Shown one piece after another: positions 23,650 to 34,007 of a stretch of 64,000 nt of DNA. The notes beneath the pieces were generated by a model, which was given only the letters and a program-made list of their open reading frames with translations, did no database searches and was not told the origin of the DNA. A program made the translations under genes and the position numbers. Position 1 is the first letter of the stretch; each line of letters opens with the position of its first letter. Source of the stretch: Batillaria attramentaria (Eukaryota; Mollusca; Gastropoda; Batillariidae); contig JACVVK020000054.1 of assembly GCA_018292915.2 (NCBI GenBank), positions 636,001-700,000 of the forward strand, given 5' to 3'.

Positions 23650-25200
23650 CTTGTTGATACGAAAATCTAAAGTAGATTTTCACACGAACATTTATAGAAA
23701 CTTAAAACCACTAGTAGATAAATATTGCTGTTTGACTGATGTGAGGAGCGAGACCGCGTCCTTCGACTTTGCGAAACTATTCAGAATATCCCAGGTCAGT
23801 AAACCACTGAATATTTCGCTAACGTCATATTTTGAGAAAATTGAATCTCGCCTGCCAAAGTCGCTGACGTGTTCTACACGGTTGCTGAGGAAGCAATACA
23901 CAAGAAATGCAGTAATTCTGAGTTATACAAACGCCACCAGCGACATTGTGAAGTACAATCCGGGAGCAGTATGTTACTGGTATGAGTGATCGAGTGCGAA
24001 CATTTCAAGATAATAGATAGATCTGGTTCCTGCCTGGTCTGTACAATTTAGTAACTGCAGACATGTATCCGTAAAGGCTTTCTTTGAAACTTGAAGCAGG
24101 CTTTTCAGTTCTAGCATTTAAAGATCTAAAACCACTCTAGTCAATGTCCTAAAATAGTCGGCTGCTAAGACAAAGGTATCAGTGACGCGACGTTACTTTG
24201 CTTGTAGGCTCACACGCTTCCTTGTCGGACTCAGACGACAATCTCTGTCTAAACTGACAGAGATCATATTGTTTTGAAATAAAGGGGGAAAATGGACGTA
24301 CAAATACAGTACACTCAAACACACTGCTTACCTTCAACCACGACGAAGAAATCACAACGCGGATTGAGACTGATTGAGGAAGTATCCGTGTTAGTATCCT
24401 TTCGTGAAAAATGTCGCAGGAAAGTGCGCGCGGGTTGGTGTGAGGGCAATTGGGAGATAATTGAAACATGGAAGATAACTCTGAAATAACAATGAGTTCA
24501 TTCCCTTCAGTTTTCGCCGTGCGCCATAAGGGATCCCATTCTAACTTCCGCAGACGGCCGGTTGAAGCCGTGAACATTTCAATCAAGTTCAGCTATAAAC
24601 ATCATCGTACAGCTTAGGTACGCTGTCAGTTTTCTTATATTAGCCTGACGTTTTCCTGTGCCATAGCCACCACGAAAAAAATGTAGCCACCAAAAAGTTT
24701 CTTCGCTTGGATCCCTGACCCAGGATGTGACTTCCCCGATCACTCATGGGTTACCCGGACTAGCTGTCAACATACTGTCACAAGCACTTCGATTCAGCTC
24801 AGGAATCGCCAGACGCCACCTCGTTCTTTTCCAGATGCCTGGGATTCCAACAATGTGGGTTCATGTAATTACGTACAGACCCATCAATATAAGTTAGGTG
24901 TAGGGTGAAGACGGTATCCGGCAAGAATGAGAAAAATCCCTGACAATCGCGGCTGGCGAGTCCCGAGCCGTATCGCCGGAGTACTCTCCCTTAGTAGCGG
25001 TCAAGGTCAAAATCATGAGGTCAGAGTTCCTGGGTCATGTAGGCAGCTGTGGGGGGTGTCACTAACACTGTATGTCTAGCACAGAGCTGTCGCTCAAACG
25101 ACAAGCTGACAGTAAAGAGAAGAGGTGAAAGATTCCTCCTAGAACAACGGAAAAAGTGACAGTTACTCTATGTAAGCACACGCACCAAACAATAACCAGT
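23650..25200. other. unique stretch, no gene recognised
   Basis: A + strand open frame of 129 codons at 23600-23989 has no known domain and overlaps the start of the - strand frame; I do not count it as a gene. The rest is unique sequence. Confidence 0.35.
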
Positions 25201-25850
25201 TAAAAAAAAAAAAAAAAAAAAGCAACTGCCATAGATAACCCAGTCACTTGCCAGGCATCTCAACAACCGAAGGAGACATAAAAGTGCGATGAATACACGC
25301 GACAGCAATAAGCTGAACAGAAGAAAAATTTACTAAATCTAAAGAACGCGGATTTTAAAAAAAACAAAAAACAAAAACCAACGGAAATCTATTTTCCTCA
25401 ACTAGAAATGGAAATCGGAATCTACCAAACAGGATGTCTGCCAGGCATCTCAGCAACAAAAGGATACACAAAATATGATGAATACAGAAAAGATGCCCGT
25501 CAGATAACTGAACAACCGGAGACGACACTACAAAGATAAGCAAACACAACTCAGTGATGACCCAACATCTACATGTATAACAAAAGCAGAAAAAAAAAAA
25601 AAAACCCAACCAAACAAAGAAAAGCAACAACAAATAAATAAACTAAATAAGACCAAACCAAAATAAAAAAGAATAGAGAATAATTTTTTTTTAAATAAAT
25701 AAAAAAAGTGGAAAAACTGCCAAAGACGTTGCCTGCCAGACAACTAAGCGGTGGGGTACACAAAAAGAGATGTACACACGAAATTAACAAGCAGAGATCT
25801 GTGGAAAAAAAAAAGAAAAAAAAAAGAAAAAAAAGTGGTTACTTGCCATA
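25201..25850. repeat. A-rich tract with degenerate interspersed repeats
   Basis: Poly-A runs (25201-25220, 25590-25604, 25802-25835) alternate with diverged copies of a segment containing TGCCAGGCATCTCA/GCCAGACAACTAAG and GGATACACAAAA (near 25245, 25440, 25495 and 25730). The pattern suggests serial copies of a short A-tailed unit, but units are too diverged to bound by eye. Confidence 0.45.
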
Positions 25851-25955
25851 CAACAGAACAGGATTGTATTGTGTTCCTTGGTATAAAGCTCAAAAGCATC
25901 TACACCCACTAAAAGTGGGCAAGATTACACTCCAGTCTACACAAGTCAGCCCGGC

Positions 25956-27206
25956 TCAGTCTCCACCAACTGCACCCAAATCCATTTCGCCAAGCACATC
26001 TTCCTCAGATTCTGACTCAAAGATGGTAGTGCTATCCGTATTAAAGTGTGTACGCCTACCAGGACGAACCCCAGAGTCACGTACATTCACAGTCCCACGT
26101 CCGAAACCTCGTGGGCCGCCGCGGCCGCGTCCACGACCGAAACTACCGTGGAGAGGCGTGGATGTCGTCGGTGTCACATGCGCAAGCTTTGTAATGTCAC
26201 TAAGCATCTTGACCTGTACTACTTTCTTGTCCTTTGTTTCGACACAGATCGTACCTCGCTTAGACCATGCTGAAAGAGCGTTTGGATGGTCCCGACATTT
26301 GTTTAACAAGTGGAAGTTCGCTTGAGTCAGGTCCTCGGCGATCACGAAACCTGTGCCTTTCAACTTTCGCTTCTCGTGTAGGACTGCCTCCGTTGTTTTT
26401 CTCGACACGAATCGAACGATGATAGACCGCGGTCTGTCTTCTGGATGTTGTTGTTGTTGTTTTTGTTGTTGTTGCTGACGTCGCTTTGAACCCACCCTGT
26501 GTGCCGCCTCGATGTCCGCTGCGGTGACATCAGCCAGCCCCAGTTTGTCTCGGAACAGCTTCAATACTTTCCGCTCACAGTCGGCAGCCGTCTCTCGGTC
26601 TTTTTCCGCCACACCGAACACCCTGACGTTGTTACGGCGTCCATATTGTTCTAGATCATTCACTTTTCGATCGGCTAACGCCGCTTGATGTTTGGCCTCC
26701 AAAACCATACTTCTCAGCTCGTCCTCAACTTGTTTGGAATGTTCCACGGCCTTTTCCATGTTCACGTCATTCTCCTTCCGCAACTCAAAAATCTCCCCCC
26801 GAATTTGTTCCACTGAGAGGTTTAGTGTCTCCAACTGACCAGAGACATCACACAGTTTGTTCATGAGATCTGTCATCGAGACAGTGGCAGTGGCCTTAGG
26901 ACGCACATCAGCTGCTCGAGCGTTTGAATCCTGCTCGACAATGACATCAGCTTTGTTTGCCACAGAATCCATAGTTGCTGCACTTTTGTCACCACCGCTA
27001 CTTTTCCCTGTTACAGTAGTAAAGTGTGCACGTATGGATGTACTGACGTCCTGCAAACTCCCGTGTTTCTTTACACGCTTTCTCTGCCGGTTCTTTGTCA
27101 CTTTTTTACTGTCACCTTTGTGCTTTGGTGTTGCACTGCCCGCAGTGAGATCACGGCTTGAGTCGCTCGACTGCCCGGCTTTACGCTTCGCTGACCACTG
27201 CACCAT
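25956..27206 (-). CDS. solitary L1-type ORF1 protein (intact)
   Basis: A 416-codon open frame on the - strand. A basic, Ser-rich N-terminus (residues 1-110) is followed by a coiled coil (about 115-190: LNLSVEQIRGEIFELRKEND and onward). An RRM comes next (LEQYGRRNNVRVFGVAEK to AADIEAAHRVGSK). It is interrupted by a Gln run, then a C-terminal domain (RSIIVRFVSRKTTEAVL, GFVIAEDLTQANFHLLNKC). The end is Arg/Gly-rich (GRGRGRGGPRGFGRG) with an acidic tail. This is the layout of L1 ORF1 nucleic-acid chaperones (Transposase_22 type). No ORF2 follows within 750 bases on the same strand, so it is either a fragment of a LINE, a retrocopy or a retained ORF1. Confidence 0.85.
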   Translation of the reverse strand: MVQWSAKRKAGQSSDSSRDLTAGSATPKHKGDSKKVTKNRQRKRVKKHGSLQDVSTSIRAHFTTVTGKSSGGDKSAATMDSVANKADVIVEQDSNARAADVRPKATATVSMTDLMNKLCDVSGQLETLNLSVEQIRGEIFELRKENDVNMEKAVEHSKQVEDELRSMVLEAKHQAALADRKVNDLEQYGRRNNVRVFGVAEKDRETAADCERKVLKLFRDKLGLADVTAADIEAAHRVGSKRRQQQQQKQQQQHPEDRPRSIIVRFVSRKTTEAVLHEKRKLKGTGFVIAEDLTQANFHLLNKCRDHPNALSAWSKRGTICVETKDKKVVQVKMLSDITKLAHVTPTTSTPLHGSFGRGRGRGGPRGFGRGTVNVRDSGVRPGRRTHFNTDSTTIFESESEEDVLGEMDLGAVGGD

Positions 27207-27638
27207 GTCGCCGCTGTGACCATAGCTGACACCTGAACATGGCTTTCACCTTGCAACAGTTTTGCACATTTTACTCCCACATGGTACTACGCACAGTTCC
27301 AGTTTTCGGCCCGATAAGAGACAGGGATGTGACGAATCACATGATGCAAATTGCACTGTTCAAAGTCTTGGCTAATTAGGCTAAAACAGGCCTAATCAGC
27401 AGAGACTCATGAAGAGTGACCTGTCCCGGTCGCTGAGCAGTGCTCACCCCGCATTTCACTTCTTAGTTGACCGGCGTGTTTTAGGCAAAAAGCGCAACTC
27501 GGTAAAATCCTTTCCGTCGTTACGTGTAATGACAAAAACCCTTAGTCTTTACATGTAATGGCTTTAGCTACACGCAAATTCAGGTAAACGCTTAATATTT
27601 TGGTCATTTGTCGTAATGACGGATTCCACTTTGTGAGT

Positions 27639-27713
<75 letters not shown>

Positions 27714-28300
27714 TATCTTATTGTTTCACGCATTATGTCTCGAGAGATCACATAATAGTTTTTAACCTAATATTGTTAATTAATTTGAATTTGTTCAACA
27801 GCCCGTTTCATATCTAGAGATACGACGGAGTGAAGGTGTAGCGGGAGAGAATCCAGAACTCCAGATTAACACGATGGACATTCATACTGGCAGTCTCTCG
27901 AACGATTGTTTCATTTTTGTTCATTACTATTATCATAACCGGTTGTGCCTTGTAAAGAGGGCACGAAGGACTGTGAATGATTTACAATTTTTTAATTTTT
28001 TTTTTACCACCTTATTGTCCCTTTCGAGAAATTCGGGCTGTTTCCCCTGGGGGAAGCGCGTCGCCGCGGTGCAGCGCCACCCAATACCTATCCTATATTT
28101 TTTACAATTTTGCTGGGGGAGGAAAGCCGGATAACGCGGAGAGAAACCCCCGATGAGCAGCCCGGCAGCCAGGAAAAACCGGCATCACATATCACAAGCT
28201 CGACCTGGGCTCGAACCCACGCTTCATCGCCATGACATTGGTGACGGCCGTTCAGTGGCGCAGCCGCTAAATCCGACGCGCTACATATTAGACCACCGCT
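27207..28300. other. unique stretch plus microsatellite and SINE-like piece
   Basis: Holds the (CA)n at 27642-27712 and, at about 28105-28295, a tRNA-like SINE piece read on the - strand (GTAGCGCGTCGGATTTAGCG, then GGGTTCGAGCCCAGG). The remainder is unique and without a gene. Confidence 0.5.
27642..27712. repeat. (CA)n microsatellite
   Basis: Uninterrupted CA run of about 70 bases. Confidence 0.97.
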
Positions 28301-28307
28301 CACCCAA

Positions 28308-28625
28308 GAGATTTATGCTACCGTGTTTATCTGTTTATACTCACAGATCGTTCTGAGCTGTTTTCGTGATGTCTATCATCGCACCACCTGGAGAGTGACA
28401 GTGTCTGTAAAGCTGGCACTGAACCAACAGAAGCGTACTCTATGACGCGACATCCACAATGAGCGTTCCAGTAGTGTAACAACAGTCGTAGAAGTGTAAA
28501 CAACATCGTATCGCAATCAGAGCTGTACTAATTAATTATCAAGATAGAGTATATCGAGCGCACAGGCGCACTCACGAGCAAAACTGTACCAAAACATAAG
28601 TTGGCTTAGCGAAGATGGCATTAGC
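28308..28625 (+). repeat. dispersed ~330-bp repeat R330, copy 1
   Basis: Shares with copies at 30288 and 33648 the landmarks CTCACAGATCG, CACTGA(A/G)CCAACAGA, CAGTAGTGTAACAACAGTCG and TTGGCTTAGCGAAGATGG. No protein and no tRNA-like head is visible. It lies immediately upstream of the GT92 exon at 28720. Confidence 0.75.
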
Positions 28626-28719
28626 ACGTATCCAGATCTGCACGATATACCTCTGTGCTTGTAGTACGTCTCTCTAGGGGTGGTTTTCATATACATACTA
28701 TGTTGAAAACTGTGCGCAG

Positions 28720-29038
28720 CTGCGACAGAAAGACGATTTGGTGAGAGTGGCGGGTCAGGGCGAGAACATCCAGGTGGGAGAGTTGGAGGTGCATGTGATG
28801 AGCGCCATACACAGACACGACTACCCGCTACCCGGCGCCTTCAACGTTCTTCTGGTCGGGTGGGCGGACAAAGAGAGCTACAATAAAACGTTTTGGTGTT
28901 GCGTGACAACCACGAGGCATACAGCTGCCCCAGCGATGCAGGTGAAGGCCGAGTTGTTGCACATTGACAGGCGAGCTGGTCGCGCGTCAATGTGTTACGC
29001 TCTATACGGCTGTTCGCTAGCAAACAACTTTTCTGCAG
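28720..29038 (+). CDS. GT92 exon 2 (stem and N-terminal domain)
   Basis: Acceptor TGTGCGCAG before 28720 (phase 0), donor GCAG|GTAACA after 29038 (phase 1). It encodes about 106 residues starting LRQKDDLVRVAGQ and including ELEVHVMSAIHRHDYPLPG. The frame is also open upstream of 28720, so the exact start is an inference from phase. Confidence 0.75.
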
Positions 29039-31204
29039 GTAACAGCACTGCAATCATCATTACTACTGCTACTATTACTACTACTATAGCAAACCTCATT
29101 TGCTTGAGCCGACCACAAAGCAGAATGGGAGCATGTCTAGTTCCTGCAGGTCGATGTACCCATGTATATGTCCCCACAGGTCTATGTCCCCACAGGTCTA
29201 TGTCCGCACAGGTTTACGTCCCCACAGGTTTACATCCCCACAGGTCTACGTCCCCACAGGTCTGTGTCCCCGCAGGTCTATGTTTTTGCAGGTCTCTGTT
29301 CCCACAGATCTGTGTCCCCGCAGGTCTATGTTTTTGCAGGTCTATGTTCCCACAGATCTGTGTCCCCGCATGTGTATGTGTACACAGGTCCATGCTGAGA
29401 CAAGTCTATGTCCACACATGTCTATATTCACACAGATCTGTATATAACCAATGACACTTCAGTCTGGTTCAACAGGCCGTTACCAGTACGTGTCCTTCGC
29501 GGAGAAATCGTGTGACGTCAACATGACGGTGGCCCGTGAGATAGTCGTGCCGAAAGACGGGAAGCACAAGGTGGCCGTGTGCATCAAAGTTGTCTACGGT
29601 GACCCTGATCCCGAGCGTCTGGTGGAGTGGTTGGAATTCTCCAGGTTGGTGGGTGTGGACGTGGTGCAGATGTTCTACCACAGCGTTAACATCAGCCAGA
29701 GAGGTCTGGATGTTCTACAGTATTACAACAGTACGGGCCTTGTCAGCTTGTATCCCTTGACTATCGCCTTTAAAAAAGGTACGGTATCACTCATTGTATA
29801 TTTGACACACACTTGTTGTTTTCCTATTTTGTTTTTAAACAGGGACGGCGCGGGGGAGCAGGGGGGGGGGGGGGGCTCAGGTTTGACGTGAATTTAACCG
29901 TTGGATACTTCGGCGTAGTTTCGTCCCACCTCACATCAAGTATGATGGCGGATAACCAAACTAAACGAAAAAAAAATAATTGTTCAGAACCTCGACTACG
30001 GTAATCGTCTATTACTACCCACAGGCCAGCCACCGAGAGGGTTTCAGTCTGAGGTGTCTCAGGCCTTCATGGACGCTTGTGTCTCTTTAAACGACTGTGT
30101 GCATCGCCTGTATCGTTACGACTTTGTCATCGTCATGGATTTAGACGAGCTGCTGCTGCCCTCTCCTCCATACAACACGTTGCCAGAGCTTTTTCAGGTA
30201 CAGTGGCGAGATTGACGGGATTCTTTGGGTTTAAGGAGCTAGAGGGCAAGAAAAACTGTACATAATTTACAAGATATTTAAAAGGCAAATGCTGCCATAT
30301 TTATCCTCACAGATCGTTCTGGTCTGTTTTCGTGGTATCTAGCATCACACCACTTAGACACCTGGACAGTAACAGCGTCTGTAATGCTGGCACTGAGCCA
30401 ACAGACGCGTACTCGAAAACGCGGCGACAGCTTCAGTAGTGTAGCAACAGTCGTAGAATTTGAATTTTGTGTCGCATTAAGAGCTATACTAAACACCAAG
30501 ATCAAGTATTTCGAGAGGACAGGCGCACCTACGAGCGAAACTTTTCCAAAACATAAGTTATCTGGCTTAGTAAAGATGGAATTTACGGAATTTACGCCGT
30601 TTACTGTGTAGAGGTGGTAGTGTGATACATTTCTCATGGTAAGATTGCTTTTCCCAACAAACAAGAAAGGAAAAAGCATTATGACTTACGTGTGATCTTG
30701 ACCTTTTCTAGATTTACTACAGGTCGCTCGACAGCTCGTCGTTAGCAACCACCAGGGAGCAAAAGGCAAATGTTCAGATGGCAAAACAACGAGTTCAGAA
30801 ATTTTCGCCAGATGCCTGTCATGTTGACCCGCAGCAAGCTTAGGTCATCACAGAACGTGTGCTTTAGGACCCTAATTTATACCAAAGACATTACATTACG
30901 GTAATGTAATGTCTTTGTTTATACCTACTAGACATGGGCCAAGTTTGGGTTGCGTGATACTTATGGTTGCTGAGTAAATAAAAAAAAAATGACGTTTTGG
31001 ATGTTTGATATGACCCTGCGACGTTAAGGAAAGGCCATTTACTTTAGCCTTACAGTTGAAAATGCTAATCTGTGCTTCCTTTTGTATAGAAATAGGCTGG
31101 ATTCCTGGATGGCTTTCTCTATCGGAGACGTTTTTCCTTGCCTTGTCGAAGAAATCAGATAGCTTGTTATCAAACACCAGAGAAATGAATCATCACGGTG
31201 TGTG

Positions 31205-31236
<32 letters not shown>

Positions 31237-31239
31237 TGC

Positions 31240-31311
<72 letters not shown>

Positions 31312-32630
31312 CAGATGACGTCAACAAGGTTTCCGAGAGCCGCCTCGTTTTATATTTACTCTCGCATCGTTCCTCTCGACTGGCCGCCATCCAACAACGC
31401 CTCCTCCATTTTCTTTCTCCGCTATCTGGACAGGAGTGTCAACACTTCCCTCTACCTGACAGGAATCAAAATCAGCTCGCCGAAAATTGCCTTTCGACCA
31501 GCAAGAGTGCATCACATCGCTACTCACGACTCCACACCCTTTTCAGGACATTTGAAGTAATTTTTGTTTTGGCTTTGTTTTTAAAGTCTGCACCCATAAC
31601 AGCAACAACATCAACAACAACAAAAACAAGCATAAAACAAAACGAAACCCCACCAAAAACAACAACAAAAACACTGAACAAGAAAAGCTTCAACAAAAGC
31701 AGCCAGAACAGTAAAACTGACAAACAACAACAACAAGAACAACAACAATAATAATAATAATAAATCACATTTATACAGCGCAAAAAATACATCAATTCAT
31801 TGTGCATAATAAGCATTGGGATCCCTATTCCAATCGAGAAAAAAAGAAGAAGAAAAAAGTGTATTCGGTATCCTAGCAGGATACATGCACGTGTGTGTGC
31901 GGCGTGCGTGCGTGCGTGCGCTTGCGTGGGTGTGTACATGGGAAGCTTTACACCAAACACTAAGAACCTTAACAGTGGGATTTGCATGAGAAGTTTGTTG
32001 CAAGGTTCCCGCTTTCCGCTTGTATTTCCAGCAACACTGTTGTTGAAAGAATTAAAAATTCTTCTATACTCTATAAAGTTGTGGCGTTTAACTGCCGACA
32101 AACATTTTCCAGGACCTCTTGGTTCAAACAGATGAATGCTTGATCAAGAAAACACATGAACGACACAAAAGCACAAAACACCGGACATGAAAAAGAATGG
32201 TTTGAGTATGGTCTGCATGGAAATTCAGGCATTCCGAACAACGATCCTTAGATTAAAAAAAAAATAATCTCGCCATCGAACGTGATAGCCACTTCATTGT
32301 GACAACCTGAAGTTTACTGAAAATTTCACGCAAACAGCGAAAAGCAGTTATCCCTTCCCTGTGAGTTTTTCTTCGATCGGATCTGAATCTATCTTTTGCA
32401 GGAAGTTTCTTCCCGATAGGACATTCCGGTTTCTGCACTACAGGAGGTGCAAGACAACGTGGCGCAGCTGTGACGTCGAGCGTGTGACTGACACGGCAGT
32501 TCTCCGGTTCGAATCCCAGTGGCTGCAGGCACTCAGTCGTCTCCCTTTGCATCAGCTTGGGTTCAGCCAGGAACACGTGGAGAAAATCAAGCAAGAGGCC
32601 TCCGCAAGTGAAAATAAAACTGGTCATTAA
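28720..32630 (+). CDS. family 92 (DUF23) glycosyltransferase gene, catalytic exons
   Basis: Five exons join in phase: 28720-29038, 29476-29778, 30025-30197, 31315-31556 and 32402-32630. The product carries the GT92 signature: KVAVCIKVVYGDPDPERLVE and WLEFSRLVGVDVVQMFYHS (GT-A core), DFVIVMDLDELLLP with the DxD-like DLDE metal site, a middle block (PRAASFYIYSRIVPLDWPP, RPARVHH) and the C-terminal Cys-rich FLHYRRCK...VTDTAVLRFESQW. Such enzymes act in the Golgi lumen and add galactose or related sugars to N- or O-linked glycans; the acceptor is not predictable. No stops or frameshifts are seen, so the gene looks functional. The N-terminal anchor is probably the exon at 3768-3953. A near-identical last exon at 393-621 shows the gene is one of a tandem group. 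Confidence 0.87.
29150..29440 (+). repeat. 15-bp minisatellite of CCCACAGGTCTATGT units
   Basis: About 18 copies of a CCCACAGGTCTATGT-like 15-mer fill the intron just before GT92 exon 3. All three frames are nearly open because the unit is 15 bases long; this is not coding evidence. Confidence 0.85.
29476..29778 (+). CDS. GT92 exon 3 (catalytic core)
   Basis: Acceptor GTTCAACAG, donor AAAG|GTACGG, phases 1 and 1. It encodes GRYQYVSFAEKSC through KVAVCIKVVYGDPDP, the family's first strongly conserved block. Confidence 0.88.
30025..30197 (+). CDS. GT92 exon 4 (DLDE metal site)
   Basis: Acceptor CTACCCACAG, donor TTCAG|GTACAG, phase 1 in and phase 0 out. It encodes the segment ending YDFVIVMDLDELLLPSPP, where DLDE is the likely metal and nucleotide-sugar site. 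Confidence 0.88.
30288..30583 (+). repeat. R330 repeat, copy 2
   Basis: Same landmarks as copy 1 with a roughly 30-base deletion near its middle. It lies in the intron after GT92 exon 4. Confidence 0.75.
31199..31310 (+). repeat. (TG)n/(TGCG)n microsatellite abutting a splice acceptor
   Basis: A TG run with an internal CGTG stretch (31218-31245), about 112 bases long. It ends four bases before the GT92 exon at 31315, so it replaces the usual pyrimidine tract of the 3' splice site. Confidence 0.95.
31315..31556 (+). CDS. GT92 exon 5
   Basis: Acceptor TGTGACAG, donor TTGAA|GTAATT, phase 0 in and phase 2 out, exactly what the neighbouring exons require. It encodes MTSTRFPRAASFYIYSR, IVPLDWPPSNNASS and SSPKIAFRPARVHHIATHD, the middle block of GT92 proteins. 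Confidence 0.85.
32402..32630 (+). CDS. GT92 last exon
   Basis: Acceptor TATCTTTTGCAG, phase 2 in, 229 bases to TAA at 32628-32630. It encodes KFLPDRTFRFLHYRRCK to the end (SENKTGH). AATAAA at 32613-32618 lies inside the coding end, as in the paralogue at 604-609, so the 3' untranslated region may be only a few bases long. Confidence 0.88.
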
Positions 32631-32809
32631 AATCATCGTGTGGGTCTTGACACCCGTGGCTGGCAATTACACGAGCAGTTAACCCTTAAAACATATAAAC
32701 CAACAAAAAACAAAACCCAGAAATTTTGTAATGCGTGGTTCCGTCATCCGAAAGATACAGCTGCGTGTATATTCCCTTGGAGACTTGTTTTTTTTTTTAA
32801 GGCTACATT

Positions 32810-32995
32810 ACTGACGGGGGTGAACCACGTGGTTTGAAGATTTTCGAAGAGACGGGGTAATTCGAAGAGAAGGTATTACATGGATGGAGGGTTTCTTCAG
32901 GAAAAACTGCTATTTTGTCGTTTTTGTTTTACCTTATTTTCGTAATCAGCCCGTCTCGTCGGAAATCTTCAAACCACGTGGTTTACCCTCGTGTC
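32810..32995. repeat. fold-back element with CCACGTGGTTTGAAGATTT arms
   Basis: Inverted arms CCACGTGGTTTGAAGATTT (from about 32826) and AATCTTCAAACCACGTGG (to about 32983) enclose about 100 bases. A related single arm lies near 63822 (AAACCACGTGGTTTGAAAG). It looks like a small MITE. A short SINE3-like piece follows in + orientation at about 33010-33095. Confidence 0.55.
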
Positions 32996-33102
32996 ATTTC
33001 ATTCGGGATGATCGTAAGAGGTTCTCTCCGGGTACTCCGGCTTCCTCCCCCTCTACTCTGGAATTGTTCAGAGCACAAAATAAATGCAGTTCTAAATTCA
33101 GA

Positions 33103-33104
<2 letters not shown>

Positions 33105-33188
<84 letters not shown>
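33105..33188. repeat. (CA)n microsatellite
   Basis: Pure CA run. A separate TCATC/TCATCTCA pentamer-like tract lies at 33322-33408. Confidence 0.97.
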
Positions 33189-33191
<3 letters not shown>

Positions 33192-33647
33192 CATGGGTAA
33201 TAGTAAAACAGGAAAAATGAGTCCAACTCCATGTTTATTATACATTCAGACGAACAAACACATCTCTGCTTCCTGTACTGTTAAAACAGAAAAAAAAACC
33301 CTGCCCAACTGTTAAAAAAAATCATCTCATCTCGATCATCTCATGTCAATCATCTCATCATTTTATTTCATCTCGTCCCGTGTCGTCTCATCTCATCTCA
33401 TCTCATTATCTTAGTTTACCTTTCCCGGACTATCCCCCAAAGTCTTCCTCTAATAACCGGGTCTCTAGAAGCTGTCTACATACTTGGACATACATAGTTT
33501 TAGGAGCTTTACGTTGTTGTTGTTGTTGTTGTTTTGTTTTTTTCATCATTTCTCTGTGAAAATGTATCACGTCAAGCTCAGCAGTACTCCGGCAAGGTAA
33601 CCCCTCGCCCCCCCCCCCCCTCTACTCCACGGAGGACGATTTAAAGG

Positions 33648-33985
33648 GGCTGATGCTACCATTTTTATGCTCACAGATCGCTCTGGGCTGGTTTCGTGGT
33701 ATCTATCATTACACTACTTAGACACCTGGACAGTGACAGCGTCTGTAATGCTGACACTGAGCCAACAGACGCGTACTCGATGACGCGGCGACTACACTGA
33801 GCGCTCCAGTAGTGTAATAACAGTCGTAGAATTTGAATGTTCGACCGCTCGCGCAAAGTGAAAACTACATTGTATTGCATTAAGAGCTGTACTAATCATG
33901 AAGACAGAATATTTCGAGCGTACAGGCGCACTCACAAGCGAAACTATTTCCAAAGCTAAGCTGGCTTAGCAAAGATGGAATTAAC
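33648..33985 (+). repeat. R330 repeat, copy 3
   Basis: The longest copy, from GGGGCTGATGCTACC to AGCAAAGATGGAATTAA. It carries all landmarks of the family and lies just left of a SINE1, downstream of the shootin-1 stop. Confidence 0.78.
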
Positions 33986-34007
33986 CCGTTTAAGCTTTAT
34001 GTGTGGA

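Noticed and set aside
23600..23989. 129-codon + strand frame
   Set aside because: No domain and weak start context, and it overlaps the ATGGCGGC start on the other strand. It may be chance.
26046..27219. + strand frames over the L1-type ORF1
   Set aside because: They are antisense shadows of the intact 416-codon frame.
29100..29447. Regularly spaced short repeats that might suggest a CRISPR-like array
   Set aside because: Units are contiguous 15-mers without spacers and the DNA is animal; it is a minisatellite.
30712..30843. Open frame with a good acceptor (CTTTTCTAG) after GT92 exon 4, phase 0, ending in TAG after 43 codons
   Set aside because: It lacks any GT92 motif, while 31315-31556 fits in phase and in family sequence. 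It could at most be a rare truncating alternative exon.
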